Source: Anodontia alba (taxonomy: Eukaryota; Mollusca; Bivalvia; Lucinida; Lucinidae). Taken from it: a DNA stretch of 64,000 nucleotides. Both the position numbers and the translations under genes were made by a program. Positions within the stretch are counted from its first letter, which is position 1. Every line of letters starts with the position of its first letter. The stretch lies in contig OZ024824.1 of NCBI GenBank assembly GCA_964016985.1, positions 124,656,803-124,720,802 on the forward strand, read 5' to 3'. The notes under the pieces were generated by a model. It had not been told where the DNA came from. It ran no database searches and was given only the letters and a program-made list of their open reading frames with translations. This document shows, piece by piece, positions 35,044 through 45,979 of this stretch.

Positions 35044-35763
35044 AGAATCAGGGGAACTAGTTTCAATATCAAGATCAGAAACTAATTTATTGAAATTAAG
35101 TATAGTATTACGGATAGGTTTGTTATATTTATAACAAATAATAGGAGATTCCGTGTTTTCGAAATATAAAGGTATAGCTGATATAACATTATTATCACGA
35201 AATATGCTAGGTAAATCTATGAATTCAATACCTTTATTAATGAATGGAATTTTGATGAAATGTCTAATGTGGTTAATTTCAGAATTAATGTAAGGACGAA
35301 GAGCATGTTGAGTATAACTTCTATTTAGGAGAGCTGCTTCATACAAATCATGTTCTCTATCATAAAATTTATTCGCCTCATCATCTAACTTATGTAATGA
35401 AGAAACAGACAGTGAAGCTAGTTTGGAAAGCATTTGATGATGTCCAGAATTTAAGAGACTATTTAAATCAAAAAGAGATAAGACAGTTTTATGTTTTCGT
35501 TTAAAATTTCCATTTTTGCGCTTACCATGGGATCGTTTATTACGTTTTTTAATATCTAAAAGGGAAAAAGCATCGAAATCCGGCATTTTAGAAAGATTTC
35601 CTTCATGGTAAATATTATCATTAAATCCAAGTGGAAAAGGGGTTTGTAAACGTTTAATCCATTTAAGTTCCAGTTCATGTCTTAAAATATTTTTTAATCT
35701 TTCGGTAGAATTAGACTTGTGTATAATTTTTTCAACAGATTGAACTAAAACTTTACTTAGTGA

Positions 35764-35948
35764 TCATGAATGACCAGTACTCCGGAAATGTTGATAAAGA
35801 AACGTATCAATTTTCTTAGCTTTTTTTTAATTTTAAGCAAATGTTCCTTAAACCTTGTTTTACGTGCCCGTTTGGTCTGTCCAACATACTGCATTCCTCA
35901 GCCTTCTTCGTTGCAAGTGAGAACATATATAACATCCTCTGATTTTCA
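35764..35948 (-). other. Three in-frame UGA codons in the GIY-YIG domain (Sec candidates)
   Basis: UGA at 35946-35948 (LD-UGA-KSEDVIYV), 35898-35900 (NEEG-UGA-GMQYVG, where the second Cys of the CCHH zinc motif is expected) and 35764-35766 (GHS-UGA-SLSKV, after the last His). The first two share one frame; the third follows the frameshift in the A-run. Confidence 0.6.
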
Positions 35949-36515
35949 GTCTAAATCAGAGTTGTTTACAACTGAAAATTGTCTATGATTAACTCAGAAA
36001 AATTATAGTTGACTGACAAATTAAATGATTGCAGCAGGTGCAACTCTTGGCATTGCACTTGGAAATATTAGGGTACATACTGTTCCTTTTGTACGGATTC
36101 TTATATTTTAAAAGTATGGGAGATTTAATTGGAGAAAGTCTAATTCTAAGGTGATTTCTGAAAATATTATAATTAGAAGCGCCATATAAATTTATTGATG
36201 ATACAGAGTGAAGTTTCAAAGGTGAAACGTTAACAGTAGGTAACAGAGAGTTAAATCTAGCAGTAGAACGGGGAATCTGTAAAGAAGAAGCAGAATGTAG
36301 CCTAATAGGAGAAATAGTAATTTTTAATCTGTTAGTGATATTCATATAGTTCATCTAAGCATTGCGATAGAAAAGCGTGTGAACAATGGTGACAGATCGG
36401 CTGCCACAAAATGCGGCGTGATCAGGAGTTCATGCTTTTAGATGCATCAGCAGGTAATAAAATGGACTTCCAGTGTAAACCTTTTATGCTTAATGTCCCA
36501 AGAAAGGGACACTTA

Positions 36516-36582
36516 CAAACAGTAAAGACCCAGATCAGACGCCGCAAACCGCGGCGTCTGATCAGGATCTACACAGTATGCA
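36516..36582. repeat. Foldback repeat with GATCAGACGCCGC arms
   Basis: Arms 36528-36545 and 36551-36568 are inverse around CCGCAAACCGCGG; outer ends resemble the GCAAACAGTGT family. Confidence 0.75.
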
Positions 36583-36769
36583 TAAAAACAGGGATTTCTA
36601 TAGACTATGATAATAATAACAATTAACCAGACATCCTTTCTCTTAAAAATGGACTTGTCAAAAAAGGTGAAGTAGAAGATTGAACTTGGAATAAATGAGT
36701 CCAGACAAATATGGAAAAGCAGTTAAGGTTTCTAAATATTTACCATGTATACGGTACACGTTTTTCCAG

Positions 36770-37102
36770 TTCAGGTGGTTTACTGCGCAGCTCTATTTCC
36801 GGAAGAGACCAGGGAGATGAAGATTGGAATAAATGATGACGGTTCACTAATAGATGCTTCTGGTGTCCCGAACTGTGGTAGCGGGAGAAAACTCCACTTG
36901 ATGTCTTACCGATACTGTCAGATAGAGTGCTCCTTCGGTCAATGTCTATCCACTTTTGAGACAACCTTTTCGTCTAAAGCGGAATTGCTTTTGCATGAGA
37001 GATGTTCCATGCAAAGGGAATGCACATATTTGAGTTTTCCTTTGAGGTCTGCCTTACAGAAAAATCAGACAAACGCTGTGTGTCTTAAATTCCAGTGTCT
37101 AG
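36770..37102 (+). CDS. Host gene exon A: SUEL/galactose-lectin-like domain
   Basis: Acceptor TTTTTCCAG ends at 36769 and the donor AG|GTAAGC begins at 37103. The exon is 333 bp with both introns in phase 1, typical of a shuffled extracellular domain. It encodes about 111 residues with nine cysteines; the end (HERCSMQRECTYLSF then AVCLKFQCLG) resembles the C-terminal half of SUEL-type lectin domains, which bind sugars outside the cell. The fit in the N-terminal half is weak, so the domain name is tentative. It splices in phase to exon B. Earlier exons, including a signal peptide, were not found. Confidence 0.6.
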
Positions 37103-38060
37103 GTAAGCTGTTTTTGTTTAATGAAATTTAGAGCACGTTATCTTTCAGTAATACACAGTACAAATTCGACGCAATGCCCTCGAGAATAGCGCAGAATTTT
37201 TACCGCACTATTTTTGAGAAAGGTGCAGCTTCAAATCCATACTGTTTTTTTTTTTTGTTGTTGTTGTTGTTTTTTTTTTTTTTTTTTTTTTGTTGTTTTT
37301 TTTTTTTTTTTTTTTTTTGTTTTGTTTTGTTTGTTTCCAAGGGCGATCGTTTTTATGTTTATTCAGAACATGATTGTTACAAATATGAATCTGTCATTGG
37401 TTGCCACTTTCAGAAGGAAAAAGGCATAAAAGGGCATATGTTGAAATCACTTGTATGCCCCATTTGCTATTTCTAAAGCAAAAAATCAATTGAGAGACCT
37501 CTAATTAACCTATTGATGATGTCAAGTGATTATATAAATAGACTTTGTGAAATAGTGTAGACTACGTTCACACACCGCAAAGTGGGACGTTTCTCAGAGT
37601 CCGAATTATTTTATATTAAGTTAGCAATTTGGCAATGACATATTCATTGGAGGCAATTTTTTGTAATGTATGCCTTAAGGCGAATGAACACACTTTCAGG
37701 GAGAAGAGCAGGGATGTGACTCCGTCAAAAGTTTTGCCTCCTATCTTAAAAGGACTACTATAAAAGGAAATAATATGTGAGCAATTTTTTCCCATTAATA
37801 TTAGACACCTTTTACGAAGGTCTTGGCGTACAGTAATGCAAACAGAAAGTCACAAAAAGTTGCCTTCCTTGGTAGAAATGGCGAAACATTAACCAGGTTT
37901 AATCCATTCGTAGTAATAGAGATAGTAGGCCTAACCGTTTAGCAGGCTGGAAGGGTCCATTGAAACCATCCATGTATTTATTGGATTATAATTTTACGGC
38001 TACTGGACAATACATAACACCAGCTGTGGTGAATGCACTCTGGATAGCCACTAAAACAAG
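37103..38060 (+). other. Intron after exon A, with T-rich tract
   Basis: A T/TTG-rich tract at about 37243-37340 produces spurious Phe-rich frames. No other feature before the MITE at 38061. Confidence 0.6.
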
Positions 38061-38336
38061 CATCACGAAAACATACCTATATAATTTTGGCCCTCTTAAA
38101 TCCCTCTTTTATATAGTAAAACTGGGGTTTACAGGGGTATACATTATTTTTCTTTTTTCTGCTGAAAAACATAGATTGTGGGTATTTGTTAGAACCGCCT
38201 CAGTGAGGCGATCTAACAAGAACCCACAATCTATGTTTTGAGCAGAAATATGAAAATTATCAGATTATATCTGAAAATTTTTAGGGTTTTTTATGTAAAA
38301 TGTTCTATATATTTGAATAGGCGTGTTTTCGTAATG
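38061..38336 (+). mobile_element. Foldback MITE family A, copy 4
   Basis: CATCACGAAAACATACCTAT at the left, inverse at the right, with a slightly worn central hairpin. Confidence 0.86.
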
Positions 38337-38436
38337 CATATCCCCGTACCTCACTACAATGTAGTTTATATTTCCTGGCCCTTTGTGAGTAGAGAGCCCA
38401 ATCAGTGATTTTAAAAAAAATTACTTGAGGGTCAAG

Positions 38437-38475
38437 GATGAGGCCTAATTGGCCGAAACTAGCTAGTCTGGTCCA
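38437..38475 (+). ncRNA. Hammerhead-like motif, copy 1 (degenerate)
   Basis: GATGA, then GGCC-TAATT-GGCC (perfect 4-bp stem II), GAAA, then CTAGCTAG closing a tiny stem III and GTC (38466-38468). The conserved CT before GATGA is lost (reads AG) and only a short stem I partner exists upstream. A better copy is at 63658. Confidence 0.35.
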
Positions 38476-39013
38476 GAAAACTTCACACCTTTGCTATTTT
38501 CAGTTTTGTGTGTACATTGCTCTCAAGTGTCATTCTCTTCAAAATGTGTTTAGATGAACAGCGAAGTCTGAGTTTACGTCTTTAACTATTACTTCCCACG
38601 GTCCGTTTAACTTAAAGTGATAATTTTACTTTCTTACCACAATTAATAGGCTAATGCTCCATTTCAGCCAAACTGATCGTAAATATGTCAACCAGAGGTG
38701 AACCCGTTAGTCCTTAGTCAAAAACAACAGCGCCTTATTAGGGTGTACACGATTTGACTTTTATCTCGTAATTCCTATGAACTCTATGACGTTCTCTATC
38801 TGTTACCGTATTTACTGTAAGTAATGGTTTGTTTGCTCTTCCTATTGATGTCATTGGTAGGCTATGGTCTGTGATGGTGGCTTTCTCTGAATATCTTCCA
38901 TACTGTTTTACTGACCCTTGCTTTGCTGAATAAATTGAGACGCCACGCCCCCTTCTAATTTCCAGCCAATCAGATTACTTGATCCAGGTTTTTGATAGAA
39001 ATTAATATATTTA
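38476..39013 (+). other. Intron sequence, nothing recognised
   Basis: No feature supported. Confidence 0.4.
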
Positions 39014-39015
39014 AT

Positions 39016-39086
39016 GGCAAACAGCGCAGATCCAGATCAGTTGGCTTCTTCAGAAGCCAACTCATCTGGATCTACGCTGTTTGCTA
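39016..39086. repeat. Foldback repeat (GCAAACAGCGC)
   Basis: GGCAAACAGCGCAGATCCAGAT pairs with ATCTGGATCTACGCTGTTTG around TTGGCTTCTTCAGAAGCCAA, itself a hairpin. Confidence 0.8.
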
Positions 39087-39177
39087 TGACAGGGCATGTC
39101 GTGTTCAGCAAGAGAAGGGTTAAACAGTTGGACAGAAATGCGAATAAAATGTGTATTCGCGGCATATGCGAACAGTA

Positions 39178-39400
39178 TACAGTCAGCCCTCTTTATACCG
39201 ACACACGATACAACGACCAACTTCGTTATAATAACAATTAATTCCACGAAATCTTTGCTCAAGAGGTGACAGATAATAAGAAGTTATGTAGGGATATTGC
39301 TTTAAAACTTCAAGCAACATATGTATGAATGTTAGAATCGCCTCACTGAGACGATTCTAACAAATATCCAAAAATATATATTCTATGTGGAAATAAGATT
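39178..39400. mobile_element. Tigger-like MITE fragment
   Basis: Starts TA-CAGTCAGCCCTCTTTATACC and carries a GAATCGCCTC-type central palindrome (about 39331-39368). It matches the inverse of 59060-59405; the far end is lost. Confidence 0.65.
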
Positions 39401-39437
39401 AAAACAATGCCTTTCATTATTATATCCAGTAAGAGAA

Positions 39438-39972
39438 GGCCCGCCGTGGTTCAACTATTGGTTTTCATTTACTCTGGCATATAGTAGAATTAGCCATGAG
39501 TACTCGTCTTTGTTTATTATAGTGATTAATTTGATTTTTATGTTTTCGTTTTGATGCATTGACTGAGTTGGGAGCCTTTATGCGAATCGAATTTTTATGT
39601 ATTTCTGTATTAAGAGTAGCATCGGGACCCAGGGTGAAGTTGGCTAGCTGTAAAAGTGCTTTAAACTCCGCGATGATTTACTCTACTGACCGTTCTAAGG
39701 CGGTGGTCCCGGTGTTAGTCTTACTTATTGTTGCTTTGTGGTTTATTCTACGATTTGTTTTATGTCTTACCTTGTGTCATTTTGTTCTTGTATTTTTCAG
39801 TTCTTTTAGCATTGCGATTACCTCGCTTGGAGAAGGGAGAGCTAATCTGAATGCTTTTCGTACGTTTGTTCGATCTGTGCTTGTTTGGATTTGTTGGTTT
39901 TCTCTTCCTCTTAGTGTCTGGGAAGGGCTGCGGTTTGTGATTGTGGCACTCCCTGAACTTTTCTCTTACCTT
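39438..39972 (+). mobile_element. Penelope-like element tail
   Basis: Starts at GCCCGCCGTGGTTCAAC, the base of the SECIS-like stem, and runs to the family end CTTTTCTCTTACC. It therefore lacks the ORF and the SECIS-like loop. Confidence 0.75.
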
Positions 39973-40212
39973 TTTTTTTCTTTACAACAGCACATTCATT
40001 TCAATGACAATATCTTTTGGAAGAAAGGCGGTCGTTGTAACGAGAGTTCAGGAGTTTGCATGGCGCGGCTTAAATAGAATTTGAGCAGTGACATAACATT
40101 TTCTACAATACTACATGTGTGCCCAGCTAAGAATCAGACCCATGCAGGCTGATCAGATAGTTTTCTGTCTGCCTGAAGACGCTTGAAAACCATTGTTACC
40201 CACAGAGCGCCA

Positions 40213-40275
40213 TGTTAAGACTCTAATAAGACTGCGTGGATGCACGGGCAGATCTGAGTCTTCGCTTGGCACACT
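40213..40275. repeat. GATC-type foldback repeat next to exon B
   Basis: AAGACTCTAATAAGACTGC and the later GATCTGAGTCTTCGCTTGG match similar foldbacks at 52243 and 23137. It ends a few bases before the exon B acceptor. Confidence 0.5.
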
Positions 40276-40280
40276 AGCAG

Positions 40281-40697
40281 CTCTGTATGAAATGCTGTAT
40301 GATTGTCGGCGCAATTATTCTGTTCTTACAACAGGTGATGAAGACGCTTGGGTTGACATTTGTACAATTAAAGATTTGGAGGTCAACAAACCTACATACC
40401 TGATAGCAACTAATACCACCAGATTCTTCAAAGAATGTCGATGTTTTGTGAACAAAGGCCATTTTTTGTTAAACGTCACAGACCTCAGACTCAAGAGTAT
40501 GAATAGCCGTAACTGCTCGTCTGCAGTTTTGAAAATAAACGGTAATGTTTTTTCTTGTGATATAGCTCAGGATGACTATGGATCCACTTTTAACAACAAA
40601 GTATTGGAATCACCTAAGAAAGACTTGTTTATATCGATTCGGTCCCTCTCCGATGAAACTTTGCCAGATATGATTTGGCTAACGCTAATTCCAAGAG
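40281..40697 (+). CDS. Host gene exon B: CUB-like extracellular domain
   Basis: Acceptor CTAGCAG ends at 40280; donor GAG|GTAAGC starts at 40698. The exon is 417 bp with both introns in phase 1, so it splices cleanly to exons A and C. It encodes about 139 residues with five cysteines and a pattern (ECRCFVNKGHFLLNVTDLRL, SSAVLKINGNVFSCD, MIWLTLIPRG) like CUB-type beta-sandwich domains, which act in extracellular binding. The assignment is by pattern only. The frame runs farther upstream into a dispersed foldback, so the chosen start rests on splice phase and the repeat border. Confidence 0.6.
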
Positions 40698-41002
40698 GTA
40701 AGCTTTTATTCAGTTACCAGCAGATATTTTTTAAACATTAACTTTTTTCAATTGCTTCATATAAATTTAATCTGTAACAGCTTCTTACGAAACCAAAAAT
40801 ACAAAGTTTAACATGTGATTTTGAAATAAAACATTTGGGTCGCGCCTTGCAAAAACGTGTTTTGGGCGTATTCGGGAAGCGAAGGCCAAGATCAGCTGGC
40901 GCACCCGCGGTCTGATTAGGGCCTACACTGCCTGCTAACAGAAGTATTTGTAACAAGAGAATGTATCAATGGAGAGCTAATGCTCAGATGAGACTTTGAG
41001 GA

Positions 41003-41155
41003 TTTGGGGAAGAGAGAGCTAATCTTAGTGCTTTTCGTACGTTTGTTCGATTTGTGTTTGTTTGGATTTGTCGGTTTCCTCTTCCTTCTGGGGTCTGGGA
41101 AGGGCTGCGGTTTGTGATTGTGGCACTCCCTGGACTTTTCTCCTATCTTGTTTTC
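41003..41155 (+). mobile_element. Penelope-like element tail fragment
   Basis: The last ~150 bases of the PLE tail (GTGCTTTTCGTACGTTTG, GGGCTGCGGTTTGTGATTG, CTTTTCTCC). Confidence 0.65.
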
Positions 41156-42083
41156 AGCATGTGAATCCACACATTTTGCGTATGCTGAAAATACTTTTTC
41201 GCTTGATGCGGTTATTTACTATAAAAATATAAAAAAAAAAATAAAGGAATAAAAACACAAACATCCTTTTGAAAAATGGGCGTTGTCATTTGAATAACAT
41301 GCTTCTTAAAACGTCGGAGTAGTGGTGGTTGTTGGGTAGGCTTTCAGCAGGCCGAAGACGTGTGATCTTTTGGAGAGGTATATTCCAAACGATCTTCAGG
41401 AGCTGCCCTGTCCGTCAAATGGTGATCCTTAGGGTACACATACCTGTACTGCCTTTATATGGGAGTACTCTAGCCAGCACCGGCGACTTTGTACAGCCTA
41501 TATGGTCAGCATATGCGAAAACAAACGAATCCGTACATTGCACTGCGTTATTTCAACCATTTTACATGTTCTTAATGAACTCAAATACAGGAAAGTATAC
41601 AACATTAACCATCAGTAACAGTGACTGTTGTACGCTTTCGTGTGTTTAAATGCTTACCCTGAAAGATTTTGACGCCATCTGAGACTCCCATCTTGCAAAA
41701 AATCTTTGCGTAGACCAAGTGTTTGCATTGGAATCTTTAACAATAGCACAATAGCATCTAGTCTTAAAGGAAAGACTGTGCGTCCGGTTCGAGTAAAATC
41801 GTTTCTTTAAACAAATAGTTCTTAATGCGACGGTGGGCAGATAAATCCATGATGCAGCTATTTGTCTTGGTGATGTATCCTGTAATGCTCTAGGGCGGTC
41901 AGGACGTACCGATGGTGATTTCCTGTTTAATCACGTGCCGGTTTGGGCTTTGCCTATACATACCACTACACAGAAACTCTAACAACGTTAGATTTTATAA
42001 CTATTTTTTTACATATATATGTACAACATACAATTACATGAAATGACACTATTCAACTATGACACACACAAAAAAAAAAAACT
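41156..42083 (+). other. Intron sequence, nothing certain
   Basis: About 41329-41649 is open but has no recognised domain and no matching splice sites; nothing else is seen. Confidence 0.4.
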
Positions 42084-42087
42084 CTTG

Positions 42088-42675
42088 TGTTACGAACCAG
42101 GCGTAACGAGAAAGAAATGAAAGTGAAACCAGCAACAAGCTTTAAATTATTAACAATATTTATTCACAAAAAATAAGATAAGATTCAAAACAAAAGAATG
42201 TAAGTGAACAGTACCTTTCAAGTTTATGTCACAAAGTCCCTCAAAAATAATCCACAAGAATTTATAAAATCAAATCCTTTGAATATCAGTTTATGATCCT
42301 ACAATTTAAAGTAACTGAATTCAGAATTTAAGTCCAGAATGAATAAAATATTAAAGTAATCCAGTATAGAATAATTTCCAGTGAAAGTATACAAAGATGC
42401 ACAGATGAAAATCTTTTCTCCTTTTATAATATCAAAGAAGGTTCTATAAAAAGAATTTACTACAAGCATCTCTTATTTTCTAGTTCCAATCAAGAAACTT
42501 CTAAATCTACCATGACATGCCAAAAATAAATCAGTCCAGAATCAAGGACGTAAATATCATGTTATTGTAAACATGCTGTTCTAGAAAGTTATTTTTGGAA
42601 ACGTAGTAAATAAAGCTATTTATGGAAACATAGTAAACATGATGCTTAAGATAATTGAATACCCTATATATAACA
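42088..42675 (-). repeat. 3' LTR of Gmr1-like element
   Basis: 588 bp, TGTTACGAACC to ATATATAACA on the plus strand. A polyadenylation-type AATAAA lies on the minus strand at 42159-42164. Confidence 0.93.
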
Positions 42676-42687
42676 CTTCCCCTCTTC
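42676..42687 (-). promoter_or_regulatory. Polypurine tract
   Basis: GAAGAGGGGAAG on the minus strand directly before the 3' LTR; primes plus-strand DNA synthesis. Confidence 0.85.
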
Positions 42688-42811
42688 AATGAAAAGAAAA
42701 ATTTATGTAATAGAACTTTCTTTTGCCATAAAATTACCATAAAATAAAATACTGATAAAGGCAATTATTATCTTATATACAGCAAGTTACAGGAAACCAC
42801 AGATCAAGACA

Positions 42812-44349
42812 TCATGCTCTAGACAAGGCATCAGGAATAATATTATCTTTTCCTTTGATATGCCTGATGTCAAGATTGTATTCCTGCAACAACAGGCTCC
42901 ATCTGAGCAACCTCTGATTTTTGTTTTTCATCTTATGGATGAAAGTCAGTGGATTGTGATCACTAAAAACAACAATAGGTGAGGACGAAGAAGTCAGATA
43001 AACTTCAAAATATTGAAGAGCAAGAATGAGAGACAAACATTCTTTCTCTACTGTAGAATAATTCTTTTGATGTTTGTTAAACTTTTTGGAAAAGTAACAA
43101 ACTGGATGATCCACACCATTGTCATCCACTTGCAGCAAAACACCACCCACATCAGCATCATTCGCAGCTACTGCTAGCTTAAATTCTTTATTAAAATTTG
43201 GTGCCAAGAGAACCGACTCACTCCTCAGTATAGCATTCAGTTTATCAAAGGCATTCTGACAATGACTGGTCCACTTAAACCTCATTCTTTTACTTAGTAA
43301 ATTAGTCAGTGGCTCAGCAATGACAGAAAAATTATTACAGAATTTTCTGTAATAACGGGCCATACCAAGAAACCTCATCAGTTGTCTTTTGCATGTGGGC
43401 ACCGGAAAATTTGAAATAGCGTCAACTTTAGCCTCTATAGGTTTAACCTGACCATGACCCACAACATGTCGTAGAAATGTTAAAGTTGCATGACAGAATT
43501 CACTTTTAGCAAGGTTTATTGTCTATTTTGCTTCACTTAGTTTATCAAAGAATGCTTTGATAGTTCCAAGATGGTGATTCCATTCATCATTTTATATTAT
43601 TGCATCATCGATGTAAGCATCGCAATGCTCGATTCCAGCTATTATGGTGTTGATTAAGCGTTGAAATGTTGCTGGAGAGTTTTTCATTCCGAAAGGCATT
43701 ACTTTATAGTGATATAATCCATTAGGAGTAAGAAATGCTGAGACTTCTTTGGCGCTTTCTGTGACAGGAATTAGCCAAAATCCTTTCAGAAGATCAAATT
43801 TAGTTATATATTTTGAATTTTCAATTTTGTCAATACAGTCATCCATTCTTGATATGGGAAAAGTGTCTGTTTTACTCAAATTATTGACCTTCCTGTAATC
43901 GGTGCATATCCGATATGTTCTATCAGGTTTTGGAACAAGAATGCAAGGTGAACACCATTCACTTTGACTTGGTTCAATAAAATCATTGTCCAGCAAATAC
44001 TGAATTTCCTCCTTAAGATATTCTTGTTTTGTTGGGTTCATTCTATATGGATGTTGTTTGACAGGTTGTGAGTCCTCAACATTCACATCATGATAAATTT
44101 TGTCAGTCCTTGTAGGAATGTCCGGAAATAAGTGTTCATATTGATGAATTAACTGTTTCAGTTCCTTTCTTTGGATTGGATCTAGGTGTGAAAGTTTCTG
44201 GTCGAGATCCTGGTCGAGATCCTTTAGAATGTCAGAATTCTGGAGTTTTGATGAAGCAGGATCAGATTTGGTGAAGTTCATGTCTTCAGAGTTCATTTCA
44301 CTTTGTTCCTGAGGGACTGAACTAACAACACTTTTTGGTGTAACAGAAG
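42812..44349 (-). pseudogene. Gmr1-like pol: reverse transcriptase and RNase H
   Basis: RT motifs: LLDNDFIEPSQSEWCSPCIL, FDLLKGFWLIPV, MPFGMKNSPATFQRLIN and catalytic YIDD (43604-43615). Then the connection and RNase H (NYSTVEKECLSL, VVFSDHNPLTFI, end DALSRA). The frame is continuous with the integrase but has TAA at 43592-43594 and TAG at 43523-43525. The first RNase H catalytic Asp appears to be Ala (FKLAVAAND). It ends about 130 bp before the polypurine tract, so no env-like gene follows. Confidence 0.9.
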
Positions 44350-45730
44350 AGCTATCCCTATCTATGTATTGTTTAAGCATGTTAACATGACATAACTGTT
44401 TTTGTTTGCGTCTCCCAGGAGTGTTAACAATGTAATTTACATCACTAATCTGTTTATCTACAGTGTAAGGGCCGTAATACCTGGCTTGCAATGGTTTGCC
44501 AGGAATAGGCAAAAGAGCAAGTACCCTGTCTCCAGGCTGGAAATTTCTTTCTTTAGCATTTTCATCATACCAACGTTTCATTTTCTTTTGCGCTGACTTA
44601 AGATTGGCCCGAGCAGCCCCACAAGCTTTAGACAGTCGGTCTTTAAGATCTGATACATACTAAAGTAAGTTCAGAGAACTGTCATTATTTGAGAGAAATT
44701 TCTCTTTCAAAAGTTTCAAAGGTCCACGCACAGTGTGGCCAAATACCAGCTCAAATGGGCTGAAACCAAGAAATTCCTGAACAGACTCTCTAACGGCAAA
44801 CAACAACAAATGAATGCCTTCATCCCAGTCTTTTTCAGTGTCAAAGCAGTATGACCTGATCATATTTTTCAGTGCCTGATGAAATATTTCAAGGGCACCT
44901 TGACTTTCAGGATGGTAAGGTGACGATTTATACTGAGTAATGCCCAACTCATGCATAACTTGTTGAAAAATTCCAGACATGAAATTTGAGCCCTGATCCG
45001 ACTGAACAGACTTTGGGAGGCCTACAAATGTGAAAAACTTTACCAGAGCCCTAACAATGTTCTTAGTTTTAATATTCCTAAGTGGAACGGCTTCTGGGAA
45101 ACGTGTAGAAGGACACATTATAGTGAGAAGATACTCATGGCCTGACTTTGGTTTGGGCAAGGGACCAACACAGTCAATAATTATCCTGCTAAAAGGTTCA
45201 TCAAAAGCAGGTATGGGCTGTAAATGAGCTTTTGGTGTTGTCTGGTTGGGTTTTCCTACCACCTGACAAGTATGGCAAGATTTACAAAACTGAGTAACGT
45301 CAGATTTTAACCCTGGCCAGTAAAAATGGTTAAGGATTTTGTGATAGGTCTTATTTACACCTAAATGACCTGACATGGGTGTCTCATGGGCCAAGTTAAA
45401 AATTTCAGGGCGATAAACCCCTGGAACCACTATTTGTAGGTTAAGAGTCCACTCGTCTTCTGCTGAGACATCAGGAGGATGCCATTTTCTCATCAAAATG
45501 CCTTTTTTGACATAAAAACAAAATGGGACTTGATCTATTTCTTTCTCACCTAAAGCCCTTTCAAGCAAAGGCAAAATTTCAGGATCATTATGCTGTTCCT
45601 TACAAAGTTGTGACCTTGACACCAAGTCATGACACTGACCTTGGTCATTTAATATTGACGAGTAAGGACTGAAGTCTGACTCGTCACTTAAGTATGTCTG
45701 CTTGTCAGACAGGCTGGGTGAAAGAAAATT
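44350..45730 (-). pseudogene. Gmr1-like pol: integrase
   Basis: Inserts the LTR cDNA into the host genome. Zinc motif HHCC (HETPMSGHLGVNKTYHKI, then CKSCHTC), catalytic DDE (IIIDCVGPL, SDQGSNFMSG, SPYHPESQGALEIFHQALK) and a C-terminal GPY/F-type module (ERNFQPGDRVLALLP, RYYGPYTV). One TAG (44660-44662) interrupts it before the GPY/F module. It lies upstream of the RT in the same frame, opposite to most Ty3/gypsy elements. The Tc1-like insertion lies just upstream. Confidence 0.93.
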
Positions 45731-45732
45731 TA

Positions 45733-45946
45733 TACTGAAAGGAAAAAGAAACGCAGGGTAAATTTTATTCCTAAATTTCATTCAAGTTTGAAAAAGTTTG
45801 TTAAATATTTTACTATGATTACAAAACGGTACATGTATGGAACAAAAGTTCCAAATTTCATTGGTTTGTGATCAACAAGTCTCGAGTTATTGAAGTTCAT
45901 TGGTAGCTACCCCCCAAATCTTGAAATCAAAATCAAACTGAAAATC
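45733..45946. repeat. Left terminal inverted repeat of Tc1-like element
   Basis: Matches the inverse of 46581-46790 with a few differences (a 4-5 base difference near 45779). Confidence 0.92.
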
Positions 45947-45979
45947 CAGGCTATTTCCGATGAGGTAGTGGAGACGAGT

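Larger units (their letters stand above)
34247..36354 (-). pseudogene. Naiad-like Penelope element, 5' part: GIY-YIG endonuclease, CxC linker, RT start
   Basis: Starts at Met 36354, directly after an in-frame TAG. A basic N-terminal region and a Cys-rich stretch (CNAKSCTCCNHL) lead to a GIY-YIG nuclease (VIYVLTCNEEG, then UGA, then GMQYVGQTKR, RFKEH, YQHFRSTGHS). A linker follows with UGA-D-C in place of CxC, then HRKYVLAPADKSANNVVVV, LPILYWLPKLHKRPYKARFI and the start of the RT, ending at the LINE insertion. Breaks: frameshifts near 35993 and in the A8 run near 35822, and one TAA (34888-34890). The five other interruptions are all UGA. The endonuclease precedes the RT, unlike canonical PLEs. 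Continues at 24941. Confidence 0.88.

Noticed and set aside
37174..37476. Phe-rich ORF
   Set aside because: Caused by T-runs in the intron after exon A.
41329..41649. 106-codon ORF as a further exon of the host gene
   Set aside because: No recognised domain and no splice sites in a phase that fits exons B and C.
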